Shown here: in pieces, positions 14,922-23,536 of the stretch
How the letters are laid out: every line of letters begins with the position of its first letter
Numbering within the stretch: the first letter of the stretch is position 1
Source of the DNA: Flavobacteriaceae bacterium
GTDB lineage: Bacteria; Bacteroidota; Bacteroidia; Flavobacteriales; Flavobacteriaceae
Direction of reading: 5' to 3'
NCBI GenBank assembly: GCA_004762155.1
Contig: SIHP01000002.1
Location: 124,001-188,000, forward strand
DNA: 64,000 nt
The notes under the pieces: generated by a model
Database searches by the model: none
What the model was told of the DNA's origin: nothing
The model's input: the letters and a program-made list of their open reading frames with translations, nothing else
Made by a program: the position numbers and the translations under genes

Positions 14922-16481
14922 ATGAAAAAACAATTACTTTTCTTAACTGCTTTATTTTCAGTTTATATTTTTCAAGCACAAGATGTTTGGACAACTTATA
15001 ACACCACCAATTCTGGATTAACTTTTGACGCTGTTAGCGACATTGAATTTGATAGCGAAGGAAACAAATGGGTTGCTTCTTGGTATAATAATGGAAGTAA
15101 CGGAATTGCAAAATTTGATGATACTTCTTGGACAATTTATAGTACTCAAAATATACAAGCAAGTAACGATATTCATAAAATAGAATATACTACTGGTGCT
15201 ATAGAGGCTTGGGTTTCTATATATGCTGAAGCTACTGTTTATTTAGCTGATGACACTCAAATTACAGTTACTTCGGAACACAACTATACAAATAATATAT
15301 TAACACTTGAAATTCCTAAAAATGCAACCAGCATTCAAGTAGACTATTATATTGAAGATCCTTCTGTTTCTGTAGAAATGAATTTTTATAATGAATATAC
15401 ACAAGAAATTGTTGCTCAAGAAACCTTTTCTGGTGAAAATGATTACCAATACACTTATGCTTCTTTTAATAATATTGCTTCTGATCAAATTATAGATATT
15501 GCTATTGATGCTTTAGATAATAAATGGTTAGGTAGTTGGCAAGATGGTTTATTAAAGTTTGATGATGTTAGTTGGACGCAATACACAACTTCCAATTCCG
15601 ATTTACCAAACGACAATATTAATTGTGTTGCTACAGATAATAATAACGATGTTTGGATTGGAACGGCATCTGGTCTTACAAAATTTAACGGAACAAGTTT
15701 CACAACCTATACAACAGCAAACTCTAACTTACCAACCAATAATGTAACTACAATAGCAATAGACGATACTAATACTATTTGGTTAACAACAGCAAATGAA
15801 TTAGTAAAATTTACAGGTACAGATTGGACTATTTTTAATGACGACAATACCGGAAACTGGTTTGGAGGAGCAAACTCGTTAGTTATAGATGAAAATAATG
15901 TAAAATGGATGAGCGCGGGTTATGGAGTTAAAAGTTTTGACGGAACCAACTGGCAATATTTTAATTATTTAGCTGATGATAATGATTCTTGTTTATTGGA
16001 TTGTCAAACAACTTCATTAGCAATAGATATTAATAATGAAATTTGGGTTGGAGCGCATCAAGAATGTAGCCAAGGTGGTTTATTAAACTTAACACAATGT
16101 GAAACGTATTTAAGTACAAATTCTAATTTACCAGAAAACAGTATTTTATCTTTAAAAATTGATAAAGATGGTACAAAATGGATAGGAACTTTTGATGGTT
16201 TAACCAAACTAGAAAAAAGTACACTAAGTGTACAAAATACTTTAGATGCTACAGAAATTTCATTTTATCCAAATCCGTCTAAAGACAATATTTATATTGA
16301 TGTTGAAAATAATTTAATCGGATCTAAATATGTGATTTTTGATGCAAATGGAAAGAAAAACAAAAAAGGAACGCTTAATGCTAATAAGAACATGATTGAT
16401 ATTCATGATTTAGCAGACAACTTATATTTTATCACTATTAAAAATAATGATAACGCTAGAACAATTAAGTTTATACGATAG
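14922..16481 (+). CDS. Secreted beta-propeller protein with T9SS domain
   Basis: The 519-residue protein has a signal peptide ending near FQAQ (residue 20). The central part contains repeated propeller blades of the two-component-regulator propeller type (WTTYNTTNSGL, NKWVASW, DVWIGTASGLTKFNG, NTIWLTTANELVKFTG, NEIWVGA, TKWIGTFDGLTKL). At residues of about 90-185 a beta-sandwich-like insertion (AWVSIYAEATVYLADDTQITVTSEHNYT) interrupts the blades. The C-terminus is a T9SS domain (FYPNPSKDNIYIDV, then LADNLYFITIKN). It is an extracellular or surface protein, probably binding a ligand rather than signalling directly, since no kinase or regulator domain follows. Confidence 0.85.
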   Translation: MKKQLLFLTALFSVYIFQAQDVWTTYNTTNSGLTFDAVSDIEFDSEGNKWVASWYNNGSNGIAKFDDTSWTIYSTQNIQASNDIHKIEYTTGAIEAWVSIYAEATVYLADDTQITVTSEHNYTNNILTLEIPKNATSIQVDYYIEDPSVSVEMNFYNEYTQEIVAQETFSGENDYQYTYASFNNIASDQIIDIAIDALDNKWLGSWQDGLLKFDDVSWTQYTTSNSDLPNDNINCVATDNNNDVWIGTASGLTKFNGTSFTTYTTANSNLPTNNVTTIAIDDTNTIWLTTANELVKFTGTDWTIFNDDNTGNWFGGANSLVIDENNVKWMSAGYGVKSFDGTNWQYFNYLADDNDSCLLDCQTTSLAIDINNEIWVGAHQECSQGGLLNLTQCETYLSTNSNLPENSILSLKIDKDGTKWIGTFDGLTKLEKSTLSVQNTLDATEISFYPNPSKDNIYIDVENNLIGSKYVIFDANGKKNKKGTLNANKNMIDIHDLADNLYFITIKNNDNARTIKFIR

Positions 16482-16567
16482 TCTGCAACGTTTAGGTAAA
16501 ACAATTACAATGATTTAAAAAAATGGGTTCTGTCTCATCGATTGGATTCATTTGACTGATAAGGAAA

Positions 16568-17269
16568 ATGGATTTGTATCGAGATGTAAAAAACCAAATC
16601 TTCTTACCTATTTTTACCGTAAAAACTAAAATGCCAATACCTCTTAAAAAACGTGAAGAACTTGAAACGTTAGCAAAAGCTTATTTTTTAAAATACGCTG
16701 AGGAAAACGGACATGGAACACAATATGATTTTTCTAAAATTCCAATACGAATTCATCAACGTAATACAACCGAATCGTATTTCGTGGTTATAGAATCTCC
16801 TGAAGATGATGTTTTTTATGCTCCTAAAAACATAGTATACCGAGATAAAGCGTTTATTGAAATTATAAATGGAAAAGTAATAACAGAAAATCCTTATGAT
16901 GCTTCTGCTCCTATGTGGTATGATGAGAAAAATTTCAATATTAAAAAAGTTGGAATTTATCCAGGTATAAAATATTTCACAAAACCTTTAGCACAACTTA
17001 AAACTAGTATTATAAAAAATAATAGTAGTATCGATCTTAAAAAGTACAGTACTATTGATTGGATAATTTCTAACGAAGATATCGTACAACTTTTTAGCAA
17101 AAGAGGGATCTTTTATGAAATTGATGAACACTTAATTTGTATGATTTTGTTTAAAGTAAATCCTAAAACAAATAAACATTATCGTTTACAAGTATATTAC
17201 CAAATTAAAAAAGGTATGATACAAAATGTTAGTATTATAGACACTACTCCACCGCCTGCTTTGTGCTAA
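16568..17269 (+). CDS. Hypothetical protein, 233 aa
   Basis: I do not recognise a family. The protein is soluble, without a signal peptide or membrane span, and mixed alpha/beta. The ATG at 16568 gives 233 residues. The ATG at 16631 (MPIPLKKREELE) would remove 21 residues that look less coding-like and may be the true start. The sequence ends in TTPPPALC, with a C-terminal cysteine. It stands alone between the propeller protein and the molybdenum hydroxylase genes, and nothing in the context indicates a role. Confidence 0.6.
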   Translation: MDLYRDVKNQIFLPIFTVKTKMPIPLKKREELETLAKAYFLKYAEENGHGTQYDFSKIPIRIHQRNTTESYFVVIESPEDDVFYAPKNIVYRDKAFIEIINGKVITENPYDASAPMWYDEKNFNIKKVGIYPGIKYFTKPLAQLKTSIIKNNSSIDLKKYSTIDWIISNEDIVQLFSKRGIFYEIDEHLICMILFKVNPKTNKHYRLQVYYQIKKGMIQNVSIIDTTPPPALC

Positions 17270-17406
17270 ATTTTTCCTAATTAATCAAATACACCACTTG
17301 TTTTTCAAAACAAACTAAGAAAAATACAATATAAATCCTTAAAAAATGTGCTTCTTCTAAAACTAATCAAAACACTTGATATAATTTCGTATCTTGCTCT
17401 CTGCTT

Positions 17407-18855
17407 ATGATACAATTTATATTAAACAACGAAGTCATTAAAACACCAATTAATTCAGGTGTTACACTACTCGATTTTATTCGAGATTACCAACATTTAA
17501 AAGGTACAAAAATCGGTTGTCGAGAAGGCGATTGTGGCGCGTGTACTGTTTTAGTTGGAACTTCTAACGGAACAGACATCAACTACAAAAGTATTACTTC
17601 ATGTATTTCTCCTTTAGGAAATGCTAACGAAAAACATATTGTAACTGTAGAAGGTATTAATTTACCAAAAGAACTAAACACAGTTCAACAAGCCATGACC
17701 AACAATTACGCCACACAATGTGGATTTTGCACACCTGGTTTTGTGGTTTCTATGACAGGTTTTGCTTTAAAATCTTCAGATGTTGCTCAAGGTAATAATC
17801 AAACGTGTAATGACGCCATTAGCGGAAATATTTGTAGGTGTACAGGTTATAAATCTATTGAAAAAGCAGGTTTTGAAATCGAAAAAAAGTTGCAACAAAA
17901 AGACGACAATCACCAAATCGCTTGGTTAATAAAAGAAGGATTTATTCCTGATTATTTTAAAACCATTCCAGAAAAATTACAAGCATTGAAAAATGTTACT
18001 TCAAGTATGTCATCTCAAGCGGAGTCGAGAGATGTGAAGTCTTTACAAATAACTAAAGTGGCTAACGGAACCGATTTGTATGTTCATAATGCTGATCAAT
18101 TAGCTCAAGAAAGTATCCATTTATTAGCTAATGAAAATGACTTAAAAGGAATTTCTTTTTCAAAAGGAATTTGTACTCTAGGCGCAAATACAACAACAAC
18201 GGAACTTGCAGAAAACAAGAAATTACAAACCTTGTTTCCAAAACTAAAACAGTTTTTAAAACTAGTTGCTTCCGAGCAAATTAGAAATATGGGAACCTTA
18301 GGTGGAAATTTTGTAAACGCTTCTCCTATTGGCGACATGTCTATTTTCTTTTTAGCTTTAAATACAACCATAACCATTCAGAAAAAAGACAAAACAGAAC
18401 GACAAATTCCGTTTCAATCTTTTCATAAAGCGTATAAAATATGTGATTTACAAGAAGGAGAAATTTTAAAAAACATTTCGTTTAACGTTCCTCAAAAAAA
18501 CGACGCTTTTAATTTTGAAAAAGTAAGTAAACGTACGCATTTAGATATTGCTAGTGTAAACACAGCAGGTAAAATAACTTTAGAAAACAATAAAATTACC
18601 GATGCGCATTTTTCTGTTGGTGGTGTTGCTGCCATTCCTAAATATTTACACAAAACAAATGCTTTTTTAATAGGAAAAGAACTTAACGCAACAACAGTAA
18701 ACGAAGCCGCTAAAATTTTACAATCGGAAATTTCTCCTATTAGTGATGTAAGAGGAACAGCAACCTATAAGAGTTTACTAGCAAAACGATTATTCTTTGC
18801 GCATTTTTTAGAATTATTTCCTAATAAAATTCAACTACATAAATTAACTGCCTAA
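17407..18855 (+). CDS. xdhA: Xanthine dehydrogenase-type molybdenum hydroxylase, FeS/FAD subunit
   Basis: The 482-residue protein carries the plant-type [2Fe-2S] cluster ligands Cys38, Cys43, Cys46 and Cys66. The second [2Fe-2S] cluster has Cys105, Cys108, Cys143 and Cys145 (CGFC and CRCTGY). An FAD-binding domain follows from about residue 215 (GTLGGNFVNASPIGDM) and then the CO-dehydrogenase flavoprotein C-terminal domain. In this family the subunit passes electrons from the molybdenum site to NAD+. Residues 199-213 sit in the linker between the FeS and FAD parts and are encoded by a REP-like palindrome. The gene overlaps the molybdopterin subunit gene by one base (TAATG). The substrate is probably xanthine or hypoxanthine, by family. 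Confidence 0.9.
   Translation: MIQFILNNEVIKTPINSGVTLLDFIRDYQHLKGTKIGCREGDCGACTVLVGTSNGTDINYKSITSCISPLGNANEKHIVTVEGINLPKELNTVQQAMTNNYATQCGFCTPGFVVSMTGFALKSSDVAQGNNQTCNDAISGNICRCTGYKSIEKAGFEIEKKLQQKDDNHQIAWLIKEGFIPDYFKTIPEKLQALKNVTSSMSSQAESRDVKSLQITKVANGTDLYVHNADQLAQESIHLLANENDLKGISFSKGICTLGANTTTTELAENKKLQTLFPKLKQFLKLVASEQIRNMGTLGGNFVNASPIGDMSIFFLALNTTITIQKKDKTERQIPFQSFHKAYKICDLQEGEILKNISFNVPQKNDAFNFEKVSKRTHLDIASVNTAGKITLENNKITDAHFSVGGVAAIPKYLHKTNAFLIGKELNATTVNEAAKILQSEISPISDVRGTATYKSLLAKRLFFAHFLELFPNKIQLHKLTA
18009..18037. repeat. REP-like palindrome inside xdhA
   Basis: CATCTC and GAGATG flank AAGCGGAGTCGA, an imperfect palindrome of the type scattered between flavobacterial genes. It resembles the intergenic copy at 22132-22154. 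Here it is in frame and encodes the linker residues SSQAESRDVK. Confidence 0.65.
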
Positions 18856-21116
18856 TGAAAACGATGAAAAATATTGACAGTTTTACACACGTTAGAGGAG
18901 AGTCTTTATTTGTAGATGATTTACAATTACGACAAGATGCTTTAATTGGTTTATGTTTCGATTCGCCAAAAGCACACGGAAAAATAACATCTGTAGATTA
19001 TTCAAAAGCTGAAGCTTTAGATGGCGTGGTAAAAATATTTACGTATAAAGATGTTTTAGGTGAAAATCAAATTGGTGGTATTATTCCAGATGAACCTTTG
19101 TGGGCGGAAGATGAAGTCCATTTTTGGGGACAACCGATTGCTTTTATTATTGCAAAAACAGAAGCTATTGCAAAAAAAGCACGTGCCTTAATTACTATAG
19201 AAATTGAAGAATTACCTGTAATTACCACAGCAAAAGAAGCCAAAGAAAAAAAGAGTTTTATCAATGCGCCACGTTCTTTTAAATTGGGCGATTCTAAAAA
19301 CACTTTTGCCAATTGCGAATATGTTTTTGAAGGTGAAACTTTTTCAAACGGACAGGAACATTTGTATTTAGAAACGCAAGGTTGTTATGCAGTTCCCTTA
19401 GAAAACGGAACTATAAAATTAACCTCATCTACACAAGGACCAACACAAGTTCAAAAAACTGCTGCAAAAGTATTGGGAATTCCAATGCACAAAATTGAAG
19501 TTGATGTTATTCGATTAGGTGGTGGTTTTGGTGGTAAAGAAGATCAAGCAACTCCTTGGGCAGTAATGACTGCTGTTGCAGTGCAACATTTAAACAAACC
19601 TGTAAAATATATGCTGAATCGTCACGACGATTTACGCATGACCGGAAAAAGACATCCGTATTCTTCTTTTTATAAAATTGGATTAACAAAAGACTTAAAA
19701 ATTAGTGCTTTTGAAGTGGAGTTTTTACAAAATTCTGGAGCAGCAGCAGATTTGTCGCCAGCAATTGCAGAACGAACATTATTCCACGCAACCAATAGTT
19801 ATTTTATACCAAATGTAACTACAACCGTTTTTAGCTGTAAAACAAATTTACCTCCAAATACTGCGTTTCGTGGTTTTGGTGGTCCGCAAGGAATGTTTGT
19901 TATAGAAAGTGCTATTGCAGATGCTGCAAACAAAATTGGCATCAATAAAAAACAAATTCAAGAAGCTAATTTATTGAGTGAGAATGATACGTTTTCTTAC
20001 GGTCAAATTGCTACAAAAGTTGAAGCAAAAAACACTTGGTTTACCGCAAAAGACACTTTTAATCTTGAAAAAACAGAGCAAGAAATTGCTAATTTTAATG
20101 CTGAAAATAAGCATTATAAAAAAGGGATTTCGTTAATGCCAATTACCTTTGGAATTTCATTTACCAATACACAAATGAATCATGCGCGTGCGTTGGTTCA
20201 TATTTATCAAGATGGAAGCGTTGGTGTTTCTACTGGTGCGGTGGAAATGGGACAAAGTGTTAACACAAAAATGTTGCAAGTTGCACAAACTGTTTTAGGT
20301 ATTTCTACATCAAAAGTAAAGTTAGAAACAACCAATACTACACGTGTTGCCAATACGTCTCCGTCTGCTGCAAGTTCTACTGCCGATTTAAACGGAAAAG
20401 CAGTGGAAATGGCGTGTACTTCGCTTTTGGAACGATTAACTAAAGTGGCTGCAAACATACTTTCATCCGAAGAAAAAAACATTTCTTTTAAAGAAGATTT
20501 TGTTTTTGTTGCTGATAAAAAATCAACACTTACTTGGGAAGCTGTTATTATGCAAGCTATGGCAGAACGCGTTGCTTTGTCTGAAAATGCACATTATGCA
20601 ACTCCTAAAATTCATTTTGATAAGTCAATAGAAAAAGGACATCCTTTTGCGTATCATGTATACGGAACTGCAATTACAACGGTTACTGTAGATTGTTTAC
20701 GTGGAACTTATGAAATTGATGCAGTAAAAATTATACATGATTTTGGAAAATCTATGAATTTAGGTATTGATATTGGACAAATAGAAGGTGCTTTAGCACA
20801 AGGAATTGGTTGGATGACTATGGAAGAAATTGCGTATAATACCAACGGAAAATTATTATCTAATGCATTATCAACCTATAAAGTTCCAGATATTTTTTCT
20901 GCTCCAAAAACAATAGAAACAATTCCTTTGGAAACCGAAGGACACGATTTGGCAATTCAAAAATCTAAAGCGGTTGGAGAACCTCCTTTAATGTATGGTA
21001 TTGGTGCTTATTTTGCTATTCAGGAAGCTGTAAAAGCATTCAATCCTAACTATACCTTAAAATTTCATGCGCCTTTTACACCAGAAAAAGTATTGATGGG
21101 ATTGTATGAAGAGTAA
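18855..21116 (+). CDS. xdhB: Xanthine dehydrogenase-type molybdenum hydroxylase, molybdopterin subunit
   Basis: The 753-residue protein has the aldehyde oxidase/xanthine dehydrogenase a/b hammerhead at about 10-115. The molybdopterin-binding domain follows, with GGGFGGKEDQ from about residue 222 and AFRGFGGPQG near residue 336. The catalytic glutamate is Glu709 in KAVGEPPLMYGIGA. This subunit hydroxylates the purine using water-derived oxygen and needs a sulfurated molybdenum cofactor. It is coupled to xdhA by a one-base overlap. The XdhC factor that would insert the cofactor is encoded 1.3 kb downstream, beyond a small membrane protein gene and a repeat-rich spacer. Confidence 0.92.
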   Translation: MKTMKNIDSFTHVRGESLFVDDLQLRQDALIGLCFDSPKAHGKITSVDYSKAEALDGVVKIFTYKDVLGENQIGGIIPDEPLWAEDEVHFWGQPIAFIIAKTEAIAKKARALITIEIEELPVITTAKEAKEKKSFINAPRSFKLGDSKNTFANCEYVFEGETFSNGQEHLYLETQGCYAVPLENGTIKLTSSTQGPTQVQKTAAKVLGIPMHKIEVDVIRLGGGFGGKEDQATPWAVMTAVAVQHLNKPVKYMLNRHDDLRMTGKRHPYSSFYKIGLTKDLKISAFEVEFLQNSGAAADLSPAIAERTLFHATNSYFIPNVTTTVFSCKTNLPPNTAFRGFGGPQGMFVIESAIADAANKIGINKKQIQEANLLSENDTFSYGQIATKVEAKNTWFTAKDTFNLEKTEQEIANFNAENKHYKKGISLMPITFGISFTNTQMNHARALVHIYQDGSVGVSTGAVEMGQSVNTKMLQVAQTVLGISTSKVKLETTNTTRVANTSPSAASSTADLNGKAVEMACTSLLERLTKVAANILSSEEKNISFKEDFVFVADKKSTLTWEAVIMQAMAERVALSENAHYATPKIHFDKSIEKGHPFAYHVYGTAITTVTVDCLRGTYEIDAVKIIHDFGKSMNLGIDIGQIEGALAQGIGWMTMEEIAYNTNGKLLSNALSTYKVPDIFSAPKTIETIPLETEGHDLAIQKSKAVGEPPLMYGIGAYFAIQEAVKAFNPNYTLKFHAPFTPEKVLMGLYEE

Positions 21117-21153
21117 TACAATTTATAAAATATTTCGTGTTTAATTAATATTT

Positions 21154-21238
21154 ATGTCATTCAATGGAAGAACGGAAGAAGCAATCTACGTAACACAAAC
21201 AGATTACTTCTCTGTAGTGCATTTCTATCGGATGACGT
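21154..21238. repeat. Decayed palindromic repeat of the GTCATT...ATGAC type
   Basis: GTCATTC at 21155 and GGATGAC near 21231 form the ends. Between them AAGAAGCAATCTACGT is mirrored by AGATTACTTCTCTG. It resembles a widespread bacterial intergenic palindrome (GTCATTGCGAGG...GCAATCT) with several changes. Confidence 0.5.
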
Positions 21239-21323
21239 TTATAAAAAGCTTTCTTTGGAGAAAAAACGTACTATAGAAATTGAGATTTAAAAATTCGTTT
21301 ACAAAATTAAAACACCAATTACA

Positions 21324-21806
21324 CTGAAATACACCAAACAAAACATACTAAAAGGCGCACTAATTTATAGTGCTGGAGACACGATTGCTGCAGTATTATT
21401 AAACGAATTTTCTGTTTACAGATTACTTGGAATGATATGTATTGGAGCAACATTATATGCCTTTGAAATTCCAAATTATTTTACTTGGATTGATAAAAAA
21501 ACCAACAATTTTATAGGAATTAAAAAAACACTAGCTAAAACAGGTTTAGCAATTGCATATTTTAATCCGTTATGGATTTTTAGGCATTTGGCTTTTATTA
21601 AATTGTTTTCTGGTAATTACGAGCAAATAAATAGTCATTTACTAACTATTGCTTTGTGGTCGTTTTTAGCAAATATTCCTATTTCTTTTGTAGCAAATTT
21701 TATCATTCAGAATAAAATTCGTTTGGATTGGCGCTTTATGGCAAGTGCTATTTTCTCTGCTATAATGGCGATTTATTATGCATTAAGTGAAACTATTTTT
21801 AAATAA
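21324..21806 (+). CDS. Small integral membrane protein, probable CTG start
   Basis: The reading frame is open from the stop at 21288, but the first ATG (21432) would remove a clearly coding part: ILKGALIYSAGDTIAA followed by VLLNEFSVYRLLG. The best upstream initiator is CTG at 21324, which would give a 160-residue protein beginning (M)KYTKQNILKGA. At least four hydrophobic segments are visible (around GALIYSAGD, LLGMICIGATLYAF, LLTIALWSFLANIPISFVANFII, FMASAIFSAIMAIYYAL). I cannot name the family. It lies between xdhB and xdhC, but the gap and the missing ATG argue against a tight operon role. It could also be a gene that recently lost its start. Confidence 0.6.
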   Translation: MKYTKQNILKGALIYSAGDTIAAVLLNEFSVYRLLGMICIGATLYAFEIPNYFTWIDKKTNNFIGIKKTLAKTGLAIAYFNPLWIFRHLAFIKLFSGNYEQINSHLLTIALWSFLANIPISFVANFIIQNKIRLDWRFMASAIFSAIMAIYYALSETIFK

Positions 21807-22066
21807 CTTCTAATGAGCAAAACCAAAATACTTGAAAAAGAACTATCAGGTTGAGCACAGTAGAGATTTATATTTATTAAAAAATTAAGTGATGAACTAT
21901 TATTGTTTAATCCAAATTGGAGTTTTTGACATATTGATAAGAATTTTGAAAATCAAGATAGCAGCGTTGGCTGAAGATTAAAAGCAATTTGAGTGCAAGC
22001 GAGTTCTTTTAATCTGTGGCTGGTGATATTGTAGTATTTTCTAGATTCTTAGCATAAGTCTTGATT

Positions 22067-22098
22067 TTTGTTTCTTTGCATCAAGGCAAAGAAACAAA
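22067..22098. repeat. Perfect 12-bp inverted repeat
   Basis: TTTGTTTCTTTG (22067-22078) and CAAAGAAACAAA (22087-22098) are perfect complements around the loop CATCAAGG. There is no T tail, so a terminator role is uncertain. Confidence 0.7.
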
Positions 22099-22131
22099 CC
22101 ACTAAATATGAACGTAAATCATTTAAATTAA

Positions 22132-22154
22132 CCTCTCGACTGCGCTCGAGGAGG
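22132..22154. repeat. REP-like palindrome
   Basis: CCTCTCGACTGCGC and TCGAGGAGG form an imperfect GC-rich palindrome, immediately left of the MITE-like element and related to the copy inside xdhA. Confidence 0.65.
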
Positions 22155-22160
22155 CAAGTG

Positions 22161-22320
22161 TTATACCAATTATGGTTTAAAAAGAACCTAAAATAATTTG
22201 AATTAAAGTGCGTCCAGATGAAAAAGAAAAGCATAGCATCGCTAGGGTTTTATTTTATTTTGAAATATGGGCGAGATATAAACAAATTATTAGGTTTGTT
22301 TTAAGTTGTAATTGGTATTA
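22161..22320. mobile_element. MITE-like element with about 40-bp imperfect terminal inverted repeats
   Basis: The left end TTATACCAATTATGG...TTTAAAA and the right end TTTTAA...GTAATTGGTATTA are inverted copies. The match continues inward to CCTAAAATAATTTG (left, from 22187) and CAAATTATTAGG (right, near 22282). The element is 160 bases long and has no coding capacity. I see no clear target-site duplication. Its size and ends fit a miniature inverted-repeat element mobilised in trans; a full-length relative is not present in the window. Confidence 0.65.
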
Positions 22321-22387
22321 GATCAATATTTTCGTCTTTGTCCAAGAAAAGGTAAAATAGAGATCTAAATTCATTAAAAACCTATTT

Positions 22388-23338
22388 ATGAAATTTTGGC
22401 AACACGTATTAAATAAACTTCAAGACGCACAAAAAGTATACGTCTTAACCGTAATTGAAAACTTTGGAAGTTCTCCTGGAAGAAAAGGTTTTAAAATGCT
22501 CGTTGCACAAGACGGATTTATTTTTGGTTCTATTGGTGGCGGTGTTATGGAATTTTCTTTGGTGGCGGAAGCCCAACAATTATTAACAACAAATCCGCCA
22601 ACATTTATAAAAAAACAAATTCATAAAGGAAGCATAAAAGATGGCTCTGGAATGATTTGTTCTGGTGAACAAACTGTTGCTTTTCATTATTTAGATAGTA
22701 AGAACAGTGCTTCCATTCAGCAAATTTTAACTTGTTTGCAAAACGGCCAAAAAGGGACTTTAAGCTTGTCTCCTACTTCTTTTAGTTTTTCTGAAGAACG
22801 TTTGGCAAATCAATTTGAATACCAAATACATTCTAATGACAACTGGTTTTTTAAAGAACATATTGGTTTTAAAGAAACGTTATATATTGTTGGTGGTGGT
22901 CATGTTGGTGTGGCAGTTTCTGAAGTAGCTGTAAAATTGGGTTTTTATGTGGTGGTTTTTGATAATAGAGCCAATTTAAACACCTTAGAAAACAACACTT
23001 TTGCGCATCAAAAAATGGTTGTTGATTATAATTGCATACACGAATATATACCACAAAGAAATACGAGTTATATAGCAATTATGACCAATAAATACACCGA
23101 CGACAAACTAGTTTTAAGCAAGTTACTTAAAAAAAACTATAATTATATTGGTGTTTTAGGCAGCAAAGCAAAACTAAAAACCATGTGGACCGTTTTAGGC
23201 AACGAAGGTTTTTCTCAAGAAATGTTAGCTACGGTTTACGCTCCTATTGGTTTGTCTATAAAAAGTGAAACTCCAGAAGAAATTGCCATTAGTATTGCTG
23301 CTGAAATTATTCAGGTAAAAAACATGGCAAAAAAATAA
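22388..23338 (+). CDS. xdhC: XdhC-family molybdenum cofactor maturation protein
   Basis: The 316-residue protein has the XdhC/CoxI N-terminal domain with GSSPGRKGFKML and GSIGGGVMEF. The C-terminal Rossmann domain has the nucleotide-binding IVGGGHVGVAVSEVA at about 162-177. In this family the protein binds molybdenum cofactor, assists its sulfuration and delivers it to xanthine dehydrogenase. Encoding it close to xdhA and xdhB fits that role. The 1.3 kb separation and the intervening mobile element suggest the original operon was opened by insertions. Confidence 0.88.
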   Translation: MKFWQHVLNKLQDAQKVYVLTVIENFGSSPGRKGFKMLVAQDGFIFGSIGGGVMEFSLVAEAQQLLTTNPPTFIKKQIHKGSIKDGSGMICSGEQTVAFHYLDSKNSASIQQILTCLQNGQKGTLSLSPTSFSFSEERLANQFEYQIHSNDNWFFKEHIGFKETLYIVGGGHVGVAVSEVAVKLGFYVVVFDNRANLNTLENNTFAHQKMVVDYNCIHEYIPQRNTSYIAIMTNKYTDDKLVLSKLLKKNYNYIGVLGSKAKLKTMWTVLGNEGFSQEMLATVYAPIGLSIKSETPEEIAISIAAEIIQVKNMAKK

Positions 23339-23415
23339 ACTTTTATTGCTTTTAATTTTACTGAAAATCAGTTTTTTAAAATACCCTTAGTGGAAAACCG
23401 CAGTTTGCAATGTGG

Positions 23416-23508
23416 TTATCCGTAAGGATTATCTTTTTCGTTTCTGTAGCTTTAAGCTTTTAAAATATATCCTTCCAATTTGTGATGGATTTGGGATATA
23501 AACAAGTT
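23416..23508 (+). repeat. Shared upstream element, copy A (before KAP NTPase)
   Basis: A stretch beginning TTATCCGTAAG and ending TATAAACAAGTT recurs at 38258-38342 before the PD-(D/E)XK nuclease gene. Common blocks are ATCCGTAAG, TTTTTnGTTTnTGTAGnTTTAA, AAATATATnCCT and TATAAACAAGTT. Both copies lie directly upstream of an isolated accessory gene. The segment before the last block can fold (CCTTCC with GGATTTGGG). Confidence 0.75.
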
Positions 23509-23536
23509 GTACCTAGTTTAAAATTATTACGTAAAA

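Larger units (their letters stand above)
21807..22387. other. Gene-free repeat-rich spacer
   Basis: These 581 bases hold no supported gene. They start with a 13-codon ORF fragment (MSKTKILEKELSG). They contain a degenerate palindrome near 21847 (CAGGTTGAGCACAG), a perfect 12-bp inverted repeat at 22067-22098, a REP-like palindrome at 22132-22154 and a MITE-like element at 22161-22320. It looks like a landing site for small repeats. Confidence 0.65.

Noticed and set aside
21432..21806. ATG at 21432 as the start of the small membrane protein
   Set aside because: It would cut off a membrane-like segment (GALIYSAGDTIAA) that is clearly coding in the same frame, so an upstream start is more likely.
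22049..22234. Minus-strand ORF of 61 codons over the inverted repeat and MITE end
   Set aside because: It runs through two repeat elements, has poor coding composition and no recognisable family.
23416..23508. Integron attC site
   Set aside because: The shared element can fold, but I do not find the GTTRRRY / RYYYAAC ends at the right places and there is no integrase in the window. I therefore leave it as an unexplained repeat.
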